Of a DNA stretch of 25,442 bases, positions 1 to 7,323 are shown piece after piece (position 1 is the stretch's first letter; each line of letters opens with the position of its first letter). The notes under the pieces are model-generated. The model searched no databases, was not told the origin of the DNA, and saw nothing but the letters and a program-made list of their open reading frames with translations. Origin of the DNA: RUG11551 sp045586185 (GTDB lineage Bacteria; Planctomycetota; Planctomycetia; Pirellulales; Thermoguttaceae). The DNA lies in contig JAZMZV010000236.1 of assembly GCA_045586185.1 (NCBI GenBank), positions 1 to 25,442 on the forward strand, read 5' to 3'. The translations under genes were made by a program, and so were the position numbers.

Positions 1-17
1 GAACCGCTATGCGGTTC
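1..17. repeat. Small perfect triloop hairpin
   Basis: Two perfect 7-bp arms (GAACCGC / GCGGTTC) close a TAT loop. There is no T-tract on either side, so it is not a classical terminator. It lies about 90 bp past the purH stop, beside a heptamer array, and resembles the other triloop hairpins of the window (2031-2047, 3997-4011, 18130-18150). Confidence 0.6.
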
Positions 18-37
18 TAGGAGACGCTTCGCGCTAA

Positions 38-65
38 CTCCTCACTCCTAATTCCTAACTCCTCA
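38..65 (+). repeat. Heptamer tandem array (4 units), downstream of purH
   Basis: Four units in perfect 7-bp phase: CTCCTCA, CTCCTAA, TTCCTAA, CTCCTCA. The C-rich strand is the plus strand. The array lies 42 bp past the purH stop codon. It belongs to the dispersed YTCSYHA family found throughout the window. Confidence 0.85.
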
Positions 66-106
66 CTCAATAAACTTCTGACTAATAATTGGAAATTAGC
101 GCCTAA

Positions 107-1675
107 TTAGTGTCTAAAATGACGTTTTCCAGTGAAGATCATGGCGATGCCGTACTTGTTGCAGGCGTCGATGACTTCCTGGTCGCGAATGCTTCCTCCG
201 GGCTGAATAATCGCCTGAATTCCAGCGTTGTGAATGCGTTCGACGGAGTCCGGGAACGGGAAGAACGCGTCTGACGCCAAAACGGCTCCGTTGATTCGGT
301 CGCCTGCTGTGGCGATAGCGATTTCCACCGACCCGACGCGGTTCATCTGACCGGCGCCCGCTCCGAGAAGCATGTTGTCTTTGGCGACGGTAATCGCGTT
401 GGACTTTACCATTCGGCAAACGTCCCAGGCGAACGCCATGTCTTCGCGCTGTTTGTCCGTTGGCTGAGCTTCTGTTACAACTTTCCAGTCGGCGGAATCG
501 TCTTCTAGAACGTCCGCTTCCTGCATGAGCATGCCGCCGTCAAGCGGTCGATACGCCCATTGAGACGACTGCGTCAGAGGGCCGACTTTCATAAGTCGAA
601 CGTTGTTCTTCCACTTCGGAACGCTCGTGAGAATTTCCAGCGCTTCGGGCGTGAAGTCAACAGCGGCAATCGCTTCGATGAATCGTCCCGGCTGAGCGAG
701 GTATTCTGCCGACGCCTTGTCCAGAACGCGGTTGACGCCCAGAATTGACCCGTACGCGGAAAGCGGGTCGCCTTCCATCGCCTTGCGGGTCGCTTCTTCG
801 ACGGTGTCCGCCTGAGCCAGACCGCAGGGGTTATTGTGCTTGATTACCGAGACAGCCGGCTTTTTGAAGAACTTGACGTCCGCCAGAGCGGCGTCCAGGT
901 CCATGAGGTTGTTATAGGACAGCTCTTTTCCGTTGAGCTGAACGGCGTTGACGATGTTGCCTGTCGCCGCCGCATTGGAAGCGATATAGTACGCGCCTTT
1001 CTGGTGAGGGTTTTCGCCGTAACGAAGAATCGACGCGCGGGTGTAGTTGAGCGACAGCGAGCCGGGGAACCCGTCTTCGGTCGTAACGCCGGCAAAGTAG
1101 TCGGCAATAGCGCGATCGTATTCCGCCGTATGAGCAAACGCGGCAGCCGCCAGCTTGGTTCTCGTTTCCAAAGTCGTGCAGCCGTTGGCGCGAATCTCTT
1201 CCAGAATGCCAGCATACTGGGACGCGTTGGTCGCAATGGTCGTAAAGGCGTGGTTTTTAGACGCCGCTCGAACCAGCGACGGCCCGCCGATGTCGATCTT
1301 TTCAATCGCCTGATCCATCGTAACGTCCGGCTTGGCAACGGTTTCTTGGAACGGATAGAGGTTCACCACGACCAGCTCGAAAGTCAGAATGCCGTGTTCT
1401 TCCAGACCTTGCATGTCCGACGGGTTGTCGTGCCGGCACAGAATTCCGCCGAATACTTTCGGGTGAAGCGTCTTCAGACGCCCGTCCATCATCTCAGGGA
1501 ATCCGGTATAGGCGGAAACTTCGTTGACGTTCAAGCCGTTTTCCTGAAGGAACTTTTTCGTTCCGCCGGTGGAGTAAATTTCAACGCCGCATTCAACCAA
1601 ACCTTTGGCGAATTCGGCTAATCCGGTTTTATCGCTGACGCTGATTAACGCGCGCTTAACTGAAGGCGATGTCAT
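107..1675 (-). CDS. purH: Bifunctional AICAR transformylase/IMP cyclohydrolase PurH
   Basis: Catalyses the last two steps of de novo IMP synthesis: formylation of AICAR from 10-formyl-THF, then ring closure to IMP, in the cytosol. The 522 residues match the usual family length (E. coli about 529). The N-terminal MGS-like cyclohydrolase domain starts at ALISVSDKTG (residues 9-18) and includes GRLKTLHPKV (65-74). The transformylase domain has RYGENPHQ (218-225), the catalytic KHNNPCG (279-285, Lys279/His280), SDAFFPF (468-474), QPGGSIRD (491-498) and ends in the typical RHFRH. The frame is open for another 34 codons upstream, but these translate the heptamer repeat, and homology begins at MTSPSVKRAL, so position 1675 is taken as the start. 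No Shine-Dalgarno sequence precedes this ATG; a pyrimidine-rich repeat does. It appears to be a single-gene unit, with a candidate promoter at 1840-1867. Confidence 0.95.
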   Translation of the reverse strand: MTSPSVKRALISVSDKTGLAEFAKGLVECGVEIYSTGGTKKFLQENGLNVNEVSAYTGFPEMMDGRLKTLHPKVFGGILCRHDNPSDMQGLEEHGILTFELVVVNLYPFQETVAKPDVTMDQAIEKIDIGGPSLVRAASKNHAFTTIATNASQYAGILEEIRANGCTTLETRTKLAAAAFAHTAEYDRAIADYFAGVTTEDGFPGSLSLNYTRASILRYGENPHQKGAYYIASNAAATGNIVNAVQLNGKELSYNNLMDLDAALADVKFFKKPAVSVIKHNNPCGLAQADTVEEATRKAMEGDPLSAYGSILGVNRVLDKASAEYLAQPGRFIEAIAAVDFTPEALEILTSVPKWKNNVRLMKVGPLTQSSQWAYRPLDGGMLMQEADVLEDDSADWKVVTEAQPTDKQREDMAFAWDVCRMVKSNAITVAKDNMLLGAGAGQMNRVGSVEIAIATAGDRINGAVLASDAFFPFPDSVERIHNAGIQAIIQPGGSIRDQEVIDACNKYGIAMIFTGKRHFRH

Positions 1676-1736
1676 GGGTAAAAGTGGGGTAAGGGGTAAT
1701 GGGAATAGGGAATAGTTAGGAGCTAGGAGTGAGGAG
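1676..1736 (-). repeat. Heptamer array directly against the purH start codon
   Basis: On the purH coding strand this reads CTCCTCA, CTCCTAG, CTCCTAA (1736 down to 1716), then a register shift of 3 nt, TTCCCTA, and decayed C-rich units up to the ATG at 1675. It therefore fills the position where a ribosome binding site would be expected. The C-rich strand is the coding strand. Confidence 0.75.
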
Positions 1737-1762
1737 TTTAAGTGGTAAGTTGTTAGTTTTAA

Positions 1763-1782
1763 GCGCTTAGTACACAAAGCGC
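1763..1782. other. Hairpin in the purH leader
   Basis: Perfect 6-bp arms GCGCTT (1763-1768) and AAGCGC (1777-1782) enclose an 8-nt loop. It lies inside the predicted 5' leader of purH, between the two heptamer arrays. No T-tract follows on the purH strand, and no riboswitch core is recognisable. Confidence 0.4.
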
Positions 1783-1795
1783 CTCAATAAATCTT

Positions 1796-1823
1796 CTCGC
1801 TACTCGCAACTCGCTACTCGCAA
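1796..1823 (+). repeat. Heptamer tandem array (4 units) in the purH leader
   Basis: Units CTCGCTA, CTCGCAA, CTCGCTA, CTCGCAA in perfect phase, C-rich on the plus strand and so opposite to purH. The alternation of two unit types suggests duplication of a 14-bp pair. Confidence 0.85.
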
Positions 1824-1839
1824 CTTAACGCTATATATA

Positions 1840-1867
1840 ATTATCTACTATCGCGCCTTTTCGTCAA
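1840..1867 (-). promoter_or_regulatory. Candidate sigma-70-type promoter for purH
   Basis: On the minus strand TTGACG (1867-1862), a 16-bp spacer and GATAAT (1845-1840). This predicts a leader of about 160 nt that contains both heptamer arrays. It is inferred from consensus only. Confidence 0.45.
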
Positions 1868-1984
1868 GGGGGGCAAAGACAAAAACAGACGGGGAAATGG
1901 AGAGGAAAGAAAGCGCAAGATAGATAGAATAGAGAATATAAGGCTTTTTTATTGTAAAACCTTCAGTGGGTACAGACGCCCGCC

Positions 1985-2205
1985 AAATGAAAGGCGGTAA
2001 TGGAGCGACCAGCGGGAGCGGAATTACGCAGTTCGCCAACGGCGAACCGAAACGCCGGAATTACAATACCGCATTGATTTAATCAAACCGAAACGTCAGA
2101 ATTACCAAAAACTTATTGGTTAATGGTTGTTCCGACTTTTTGTTCACCGTTCCGGCGAATGCGTAATTCCGTTCGCTCCGCGAACTCCATTACCGCCTTT
2201 CATTT
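1985..2205. repeat. Long imperfect inverted repeat, MITE-like or bidirectional hairpin
   Basis: Left arm 1985-2037 and right arm 2154-2205 are inverted copies. The outer 21 bp are identical (beginning AAATGAAAGGCGG) and an inner 11-bp block GGAATTACGCA is also identical, with about 14 diverged bases between. The centre holds a further triloop hairpin (GTTCGCC-AAC-GGCGAAC, 2031-2047) and two copies of an ACCGAAACGYCRGAATTAC motif (2046-2064, 2087-2105). It lies between the DUF1570 stop (2221) and the purH promoter. There is no coding capacity worth calling; the short open frames here are by-products. The rest of the 545-bp gap is AT-rich and featureless. Confidence 0.7.
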
Positions 2206-2220
2206 TGTTCGACGCGTTTC

Positions 2221-3834
2221 TTATTTGTCAGCGTCTTCTTCCTCAGCGCCTTTACCTTTTTCTGCATTATCTTCCATTTCAATCTCTTTGATAATTTCAT
2301 CCAAAATGCTAAACGCCTTTTCGTCGTCCGGCTGAACGGTGGAAAGCATAAATTGCTTGTACTCTTTATCCAGCTGACTGTACGAAACGCCTGTCAATTC
2401 CGACAGCGTTTCCGGTTTGTCAAGCCCGGAATAGACTAAAGATAAATAGCGTATAAAGGCGTCGCGATATTTGCCGTTATCGTAAAACAACAGAAACCAT
2501 GTAACGCCGGTTGCCTGCCGATAGTGTTCGTTTTCACATTGAGAATTATGAAATAAAGTATATCCCATAGCAGTAAACTGTTCAAAGGGGATGTAAAACT
2601 TTTTTCTCAAGAAATAATATCTGGCAATGTACAGGTTAATATCTCGAAAATCTCCAAGTTCATGAAGTCCCGGCGATTCTTTCAAGGATTCCATAAACAT
2701 CGCAATGCCTTCAATAACCCAGTAATTATATTCCAATCCCTGAGCTGGACAATTCTTCATTGCCGTCGGAACAAGCGTATAGGCGCGAGTTTCAGCAAAT
2801 AATTGATGAGTCGCTTCATGAATGACAGTACGCAGGTTTGAATCTTCTTCAGCGTAAAAATATGCTACGCCTTTATAAATACTTGGAGTTTTATAAATAC
2901 CTGCAGTTTCGTAAGCTGCAGAACCTAATTTTGGAGCAAGCGCTTTAATGTACTGGTCGTTATCTCGAAAATAGACGACCGTATGATTATACTGCATGAA
3001 ATCCGGGCTTTCACCGCGGAAAAAGCTCTTTAACTGCGAATCTGTGGCATAAAAGCGCAGAAAAACCTGATTCCAGACAATAGCAAGCGTTTCCAGTTTT
3101 CGCCCTAACTCCACTCCTTCTTCCAGTGAAGGATAAGAATAGATTCTGTAATGCGGCGTTATTATAAGCCATGGGTCGTTTCCCTCGCGGCGAAGGCGCG
3201 CTTCCTCTCTTTTGGACATCCATCTGCCTTTATAATATCGATATCCCCTTTCGTATTTGGCAACATGACTTTGAGGAATCCAGCCGAAATCTGAATGGTC
3301 AACTTTACCCTCGCGTATCATTTTTATTTCGAATCGGGTTGCCCATCGGTTTTGAAAAGGAACGTTGCCGATTATTTTCCGAATAGTTACGTTTTGAGGG
3401 TTCTCTCGCAAAGCCAGCATATAGAGTTCAACGGCATACGTTGCATAGCCTTGAGAAGAACATTTTCTGGCAAGCAAATACAACTTGTCTGAATACTCTG
3501 TTCTCAGAGCGATAAACTGCTCGCGCCATTGTTTGGCTTTTTCGCTGTTGCACGGCGGAAGGATTTTGTCCCAGCCGTAATCGCTTGTTACTTCATACAG
3601 ACAAATCTTATTCGACGGAAATGCATCCGTCCAGTCGCGAGTGATTTTTTCCAAATGAGGCAATTGGTTGTCTGCACACCAGTTAGCCAACTCGTTCAGC
3701 TTTGACTGAAACTGTTTAAAATGATACTCCGCCTGAATGCGGGGAGAATCTTTCTCATTAATTTCAGCGCAGCAATACGACGGATTAACAACTATAAACA
3801 GCGATATAAGGAATAACGCGACGAGTCTTTTCAT
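2221..3834 (-). CDS. Secreted DUF1570-type protein, putative zinc metallopeptidase
   Basis: A 537-residue protein with a clear signal peptide (Lys-Arg, then a hydrophobic stretch to about residue 19, with cleavage near 20-23), so it is exported. The core has a gluzincin-like site: HEATH at 339-343 (HExxH), followed by WVIEGIAMFME at 372-382, whose Glu375 could be the third zinc ligand. This pair is typical of the DUF1570 family, which is common in Planctomycetota; its substrate is not known. The N-terminal 150 residues look helical and TPR-like (AVELYMLALRENPQN), and the C-terminus ends in an acidic low-complexity tail. It is a single gene with a strong promoter at 3884-3912 and no close neighbour. 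The peptidase activity is inferred from the motif. Confidence 0.75.
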   Translation of the reverse strand: MKRLVALFLISLFIVVNPSYCCAEINEKDSPRIQAEYHFKQFQSKLNELANWCADNQLPHLEKITRDWTDAFPSNKICLYEVTSDYGWDKILPPCNSEKAKQWREQFIALRTEYSDKLYLLARKCSSQGYATYAVELYMLALRENPQNVTIRKIIGNVPFQNRWATRFEIKMIREGKVDHSDFGWIPQSHVAKYERGYRYYKGRWMSKREEARLRREGNDPWLIITPHYRIYSYPSLEEGVELGRKLETLAIVWNQVFLRFYATDSQLKSFFRGESPDFMQYNHTVVYFRDNDQYIKALAPKLGSAAYETAGIYKTPSIYKGVAYFYAEEDSNLRTVIHEATHQLFAETRAYTLVPTAMKNCPAQGLEYNYWVIEGIAMFMESLKESPGLHELGDFRDINLYIARYYFLRKKFYIPFEQFTAMGYTLFHNSQCENEHYRQATGVTWFLLFYDNGKYRDAFIRYLSLVYSGLDKPETLSELTGVSYSQLDKEYKQFMLSTVQPDDEKAFSILDEIIKEIEMEDNAEKGKGAEEEDADK

Positions 3835-3883
3835 TTTATTAAACGGGATAGAGTTAGCAGATCAGAATTGAGTCTATGACAAT

Positions 3884-3912
3884 ATTATAATCAGAGAGAA
3901 AATCAAAGTCAA
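3884..3912 (-). promoter_or_regulatory. Strong sigma-70-type promoter for the DUF1570 gene
   Basis: On the minus strand TTGACT (3912-3907), a 17-bp spacer and a perfect TATAAT (3889-3884). The predicted transcript starts near 3877, about 43 nt before the ATG at 3834. Confidence 0.7.
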
Positions 3913-3930
3913 TAGAATCAGAATAATAAA

Positions 3931-4084
3931 GTTGGCGCCCGAGACACTTTCCATTTCTTAGCGTACTTTGCGTTCTTTGCGGCTTAAAAAAACACAGCGG
4001 ACTTCGTCCGCGACCCGAGGAGGTTTTGGCTGCGTCGCTGTTTGTCAGCGGGGCGTTGGACAAGGCGGCGCCTATGGGCGCCGC
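3931..4084. repeat. Hairpin-rich intergenic segment
   Basis: Between ftsK and the DUF1570 gene lie, in order: a 16-bp block (3931-3946) that recurs inverted at 18115-18130; a TTTGCG-rich decayed direct repeat (about 3960-3982); a 6-bp stem with TTC loop (3997-4011); a 5-bp stem at 4036-4050; and an 8-bp GC-rich stem GCGGCGCC/GGCGCCGC with a TATG loop (4065-4084). The last lies 28 bp after the ftsK stop but lacks a T-tract. No gene is visible here. Confidence 0.5.
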
Positions 4085-4111
4085 ACTCCCCGCGCAAGCG
4101 CCGCTCGCTAC

Positions 4112-6874
4112 TTAACTTTTCGAATAGCTTTGCCCACTGTTCGAGTTCTTATCCAAATACGCCTGAGACGCTTTGCTGATTTTGTCAAGCAGACGCGCTT
4201 CCAGTTCGCTGTAGTTGGATTCGTCCTCGTTGAGTTCTTCGCCTTCAATGAGTTCTTCGTCCTCATAGAACGGGGACTCTTCGTCGTATTCCTCTTCGCA
4301 GTCGTATTCTTCCTCGGCGCCGTCCGGTTCAAAGGGAACGTTTTGCGTTGAATACGATTCTACAGGCTGAACGATCGCCGTTGTGGACGTCGCGTACATG
4401 TTCGGGACGTCTGTAACCGGCGGACGTGACGGCGCTGGCGACGGCGCGGTAAATCGAGCAGTCGCTGCCGGAGCCTGTTTTGCCATCTGCTTTTGACATT
4501 TTCGAATCTCCCATTCTTCCGGCGAGATCAATACTTCTCGCGGCTTGCCGCCGTTGTGAGCGCTGAGGATGCCGTCGTTGGTCATCATCTCGATCAGACG
4601 CGCAGAACGTCCATAGCCGATGCTCATACGGGTCTGAAGGAGGGAAATTGACCCGCGTCCTTCGTTGATAACAATCTCGACCGCGGCGTCGTAAAGCTCG
4701 TCTTTCGCGGACATGTCCTCTCCGGGCGCGCCGCCGGGTGCGCTTTCTTGAACGGCGTTTTCGGTGTACTGAACCAGATCCTGTTCAAACTCCTGATCCT
4801 CTTTCCCGACGTAACGAACCAGACGTTCGATCTCTTCGTCGTCGAGGAAGGCGCCCTGACCGCGGATGAGCGACGCAGGCCCGTTGCGGACAAAGAGCAT
4901 GTCGCCAGACCCCATCAGCTTTTCCGCGCCAATCATTTCCAAAACGACGCGGCTGTCGATGTTGCTGGTAACCTTGAACGAAATTCGAGCCGGCAGGTTC
5001 GATTTAATCAAGCTGGTAACGACCTGTTTAATCGGCTTTTGCGTCGCCAGAATCAGGTGAATTCCAACAGCGCGGCTCTTTTGCGCCAAACGGATAATGT
5101 GCGATTCCACTTCCTTCGGACAGGTCATCATCATATCCGCCATTTCGTCGGCGATAATAACGATAAACGGCATGTTTTCCGGAATCTTCTGACGCTCTTC
5201 TTCCGTCTGCGGCTTGATTCTCGCCAGACGCTCTTCCTGAGTCAGGTTGTTGTACTGCGAAATGTGACGAACGCCCGCCTGCGCCAGCAGATTGTAACGT
5301 TCTTCCATCTTTTCGACCGCCCACGCCAGGAGGGCTTCCGCCTTTTTCATGTCCGTTACAACGGGGTGCATCAGGTGCGGAATGCTCTTGTATTGCGACA
5401 GTTCAACCATCTTCGGGTCGATCATCAGCAAGCGAACCTGCGACGGCGACCGCGTCATGAGCATGGACGCGATAATCGAGTGCAAGCATACGGATTTACC
5501 GGAACCCGTCTGACCGGCGATGAGCAGGTGCGGCAGTTTGGCGAGGTCGGCGTAAATTGGCGCGCCAGCAACGTCGCAGCCCAGGTAAATCGGGATGTTC
5601 ATGCCCTTCGTCTGCTCCATGGATTCCTCAAGGACTTCCCGGAACCGAACGGATTTTTTGTTCTTGTTGGGAATTTCAATTCCAATCGTGTTCTTGCCCG
5701 GCAAAGGCGCGACAATTCGCACGCCGCCGCCCGTCTTCATGGCGATTGACAAATCGTCCGTCAAGCAGGAAATCTTGTTCAGACGCGTGCCGCGTTCCGG
5801 CTTGATTTCGTACATCGTCAAAATCGGACCGGTTTGATGGTCAACCACTTCAACGTTAACGCCGTAGTCCGCCATGGTCGTTTGCAGCAGCGACGACGTG
5901 TTCTGAATTTCTTCTTCGTACGCTTCCTGATTAAACACCACCGGCGGCTTGAGCAAATCAATCGGCGGGAGCTTGTACGGCTCTTTGACCTTCTCTGGTC
6001 CGATCAGAGCTTCAACCAGTTCCTCATCAATTTCATCTGACGATACAAGCGAAAGCTGCTTGTCGGGTTCAGGAAGAACGATTTCCGGCTTGGGCGTTTT
6101 CGACTTCGGCAGAATTCGATTCCAGAACCAGCCCTTGTTGTCTCCTTTGTCCATGCTGGAGGAAAGTTGCGAGTTGCGAGTTGCGAGTTGCGAGGAGGAC
6201 GCTTTTTCTTCGTGTTTGCTCTCCGGCTCCGGTTTCTTTTCTGGCTCTTTGTTTACTAAAGCGGCGCCCGCCCCTTCAACAGCCAATTGCGGAGTCGGTT
6301 CGCGTCCATCGGCAATCCAAAGGCGGTACATCTTCTTCGCCGGGCGCAAAATGAACAGGTTCAACAAAAAGTACATCATGTTTTCAGCGCACATAATCCC
6401 GCCGAAAAGCATCAGACTTACGCCAACAATTAACGTTCCAAGATAGGACAGCTGACTGTGAAGAAACTGTTTCGCCTGATAGCCGACCAGCCCGCCGGGA
6501 CCGTACGGCAGCGAAGAAAACATCGAATCGTTAAACAGCAAAGCAAAACAGATTAACGTTCCGATAAGCCCCATCCACCAGCCGAAAGCGCGGAAAATAT
6601 GATGATCTATCGCCTGACGGGAAATCGTCAGCCAGGCGTAGGCAATCAGCGACGTCAAGAGTATATAAGCGCCCCAGCCCACGTAATAAAACAGCTGCTC
6701 GGAAATCCAGGCGCCCCAGTATCCGCAGGGATTGCTAATCGATTCCGGGCTATGTGCGGGGTAATAGTTCCCCATCAGAGAGTCCGACGGGGAATAACCC
6801 GCCAGAGACAGCCCTAAGAGAATCGCAGCGGCTATGAGTAAAATTCCGCACAATGCGCAATAAGTCTTATTCAT
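4112..6874 (-). CDS. ftsK: DNA translocase FtsK/SpoIIIE
   Basis: Membrane-anchored ATP-driven motor that moves chromosome ends through the division septum and activates dimer resolution. It has 920 residues. Four membrane segments lie at about 8-28, 60-82, 97-115 and 143-175. A charged linker runs to about 300 and is followed by the alpha/beta motor: Walker A GQTGSGKS (454-461), Walker B IVIIADE (571-577) and LATQKP (609-614). The winged-helix gamma domain (about 725-785) would read KOPS sites. An unusual tail of about 135 residues follows, Ala/Pro-rich then strongly acidic. Residues 226-240 in the linker are encoded by an in-frame heptamer array. The start is supported by GAGGAG at 6884-6889, 9 nt upstream. 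It is transcribed away from tRNA-Leu, whose terminator separates the two. Confidence 0.95.
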   Translation of the reverse strand: MNKTYCALCGILLIAAAILLGLSLAGYSPSDSLMGNYYPAHSPESISNPCGYWGAWISEQLFYYVGWGAYILLTSLIAYAWLTISRQAIDHHIFRAFGWWMGLIGTLICFALLFNDSMFSSLPYGPGGLVGYQAKQFLHSQLSYLGTLIVGVSLMLFGGIMCAENMMYFLLNLFILRPAKKMYRLWIADGREPTPQLAVEGAGAALVNKEPEKKPEPESKHEEKASSSQLATRNSQLSSSMDKGDNKGWFWNRILPKSKTPKPEIVLPEPDKQLSLVSSDEIDEELVEALIGPEKVKEPYKLPPIDLLKPPVVFNQEAYEEEIQNTSSLLQTTMADYGVNVEVVDHQTGPILTMYEIKPERGTRLNKISCLTDDLSIAMKTGGGVRIVAPLPGKNTIGIEIPNKNKKSVRFREVLEESMEQTKGMNIPIYLGCDVAGAPIYADLAKLPHLLIAGQTGSGKSVCLHSIIASMLMTRSPSQVRLLMIDPKMVELSQYKSIPHLMHPVVTDMKKAEALLAWAVEKMEERYNLLAQAGVRHISQYNNLTQEERLARIKPQTEEERQKIPENMPFIVIIADEMADMMMTCPKEVESHIIRLAQKSRAVGIHLILATQKPIKQVVTSLIKSNLPARISFKVTSNIDSRVVLEMIGAEKLMGSGDMLFVRNGPASLIRGQGAFLDDEEIERLVRYVGKEDQEFEQDLVQYTENAVQESAPGGAPGEDMSAKDELYDAAVEIVINEGRGSISLLQTRMSIGYGRSARLIEMMTNDGILSAHNGGKPREVLISPEEWEIRKCQKQMAKQAPAATARFTAPSPAPSRPPVTDVPNMYATSTTAIVQPVESYSTQNVPFEPDGAEEEYDCEEEYDEESPFYEDEELIEGEELNEDESNYSELEARLLDKISKASQAYLDKNSNSGQSYSKS
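6166..6193 (-). repeat. In-frame heptamer array inside ftsK (4 units)
   Basis: Four perfect tandem copies of GTTGCGA on the plus strand (CTCGCAA type on the coding strand), translated as part of SSSQLATRNSQLSSS in the FtsK linker. Three units (21 bp) encode exactly seven residues, so gain or loss of units in threes keeps the frame, and other changes break it. Confidence 0.9.
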
Positions 6875-6883
6875 TATATATTA

Positions 6884-6889
6884 CTCCTC
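6884..6889 (-). promoter_or_regulatory. Ribosome binding site of ftsK
   Basis: GAGGAG on the minus strand, with 9 nt to the ATG at 6874. It is one of the few clear Shine-Dalgarno sites in the window. The promoter is unclear: TTGACC and two TATACT hexamers lie at about 6892-6915, with poor spacing. Confidence 0.7.
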
Positions 6890-7085
6890 TATGTAGTATA
6901 TGAGTATAGGTCAAGAAATAAAAATTAAAGTCAGAATTTTAGAAAAAATCCTGAAAAAACAAAAAAACGCCAATATAATCGATATAACCGTCATAACCGA
7001 TACTTTCGATGGAAGAGTTAAAAAGAAGAAAGGACTGTCAAAGTCCCTATCGCGATTTGAACAATAACAGGGATATTTGTAGAGC

Positions 7086-7116
7086 AAAAAAAATCCCCCG
7101 CTGGTATAGCGAGGGA
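7086..7116 (-). terminator. Rho-independent terminator of tRNA-Leu
   Basis: On the minus strand a stem CCCTCGCT/AGCGGGGG (one G-T pair) with loop ATACC is followed by eight T residues (7093-7086). It begins 7-8 nt after the tRNA 3' end. Confidence 0.85.
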
Positions 7117-7122
7117 ACTCGA

Positions 7123-7205
7123 TACCGGAGGTGGGAGTCGAACCCACACATCCTTGCGGACAATGGATTTTGAATCCATCGCGTCTGCCATTCCGCCACT
7201 CCGGC
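7123..7205 (-). tRNA. tRNA-Leu (anticodon CAA)
   Basis: Class II tRNA of 83 nt. The acceptor stem GCCGGAG/CTCCGGT closes with a G-T pair and the discriminator is A. The anticodon loop TTCAAAA gives anticodon CAA, which reads UUG. The long variable arm is GTCC-GCAA-GGAT, and the T arm is GTGGG-TTCGACT-CCCAC. The 3' CCA is not encoded, so a nucleotidyltransferase must add it. It is flanked by its own promoter (7220-7247) and terminator (7086-7116). Confidence 0.95.
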
Positions 7206-7219
7206 AAGTGTTGAATTAG

Positions 7220-7247
7220 AGTATATCACGAAATCGCTCGATATCAA
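7220..7247 (-). promoter_or_regulatory. Promoter of tRNA-Leu
   Basis: On the minus strand TTGATA (7247-7242), a 16-bp spacer and TATACT (7225-7220). The predicted start is near 7213, about 8 nt before the mature tRNA. Its -35 box is the left outer arm of the palindrome at 7242-7294. Confidence 0.65.
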
Positions 7248-7294
7248 GGGGGGGGTAAAAAAGTTTTATTTTTTCATTTTACCCCGGGTTGATA
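7242..7294. promoter_or_regulatory. Palindrome joining two divergent -35 boxes
   Basis: The outer arms TATCAA (7242-7247) and TTGATA (7289-7294) are inverted copies, and so are the inner arms GGGGTAAAA (7252-7260) and TTTTACCCC (7277-7285). A G-run and a GGG separate the two levels. Each outer arm is the -35 hexamer of one divergent promoter. It could be an operator shared by both, or a symmetric upstream element. Confidence 0.55.
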
Positions 7295-7316
7295 TTATTT
7301 ATAAATTTTTTATAAT
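7289..7316 (+). promoter_or_regulatory. Promoter of rnhA, predicted leaderless start
   Basis: TTGATA (7289-7294), a 16-bp spacer and a perfect TATAAT (7311-7316) in a very AT-rich stretch. The ATG at 7324 lies 7 nt after the -10 box, where transcription itself should begin, and there is no Shine-Dalgarno sequence. Confidence 0.65.
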
Positions 7317-7323
7317 TTTTATT

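Noticed and set aside
1676..1777. 34-codon N-terminal extension of purH
   Set aside because: It translates the heptamer array and leader, and PurH homology begins at MTSPSVKRAL (1675).
1676..1845. Purine-type riboswitch in the purH leader
   Set aside because: Only a simple 6-bp hairpin and heptamer arrays are seen; no three-way junction or conserved aptamer core.
1848..2039. Small minus-strand open frame of 63 codons in the purH upstream region
   Set aside because: It overlaps the promoter and the inverted repeat and has no ribosome site or recognisable domain.
2221..3834. Classical thermolysin-type peptidase
   Set aside because: HEATH and a later Glu are present, but the rest has no thermolysin-like features and fits the DUF1570 pattern.
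6911..7247. Minus-strand open frames across the tRNA gene
   Set aside because: They translate tRNA-Leu and its terminator.
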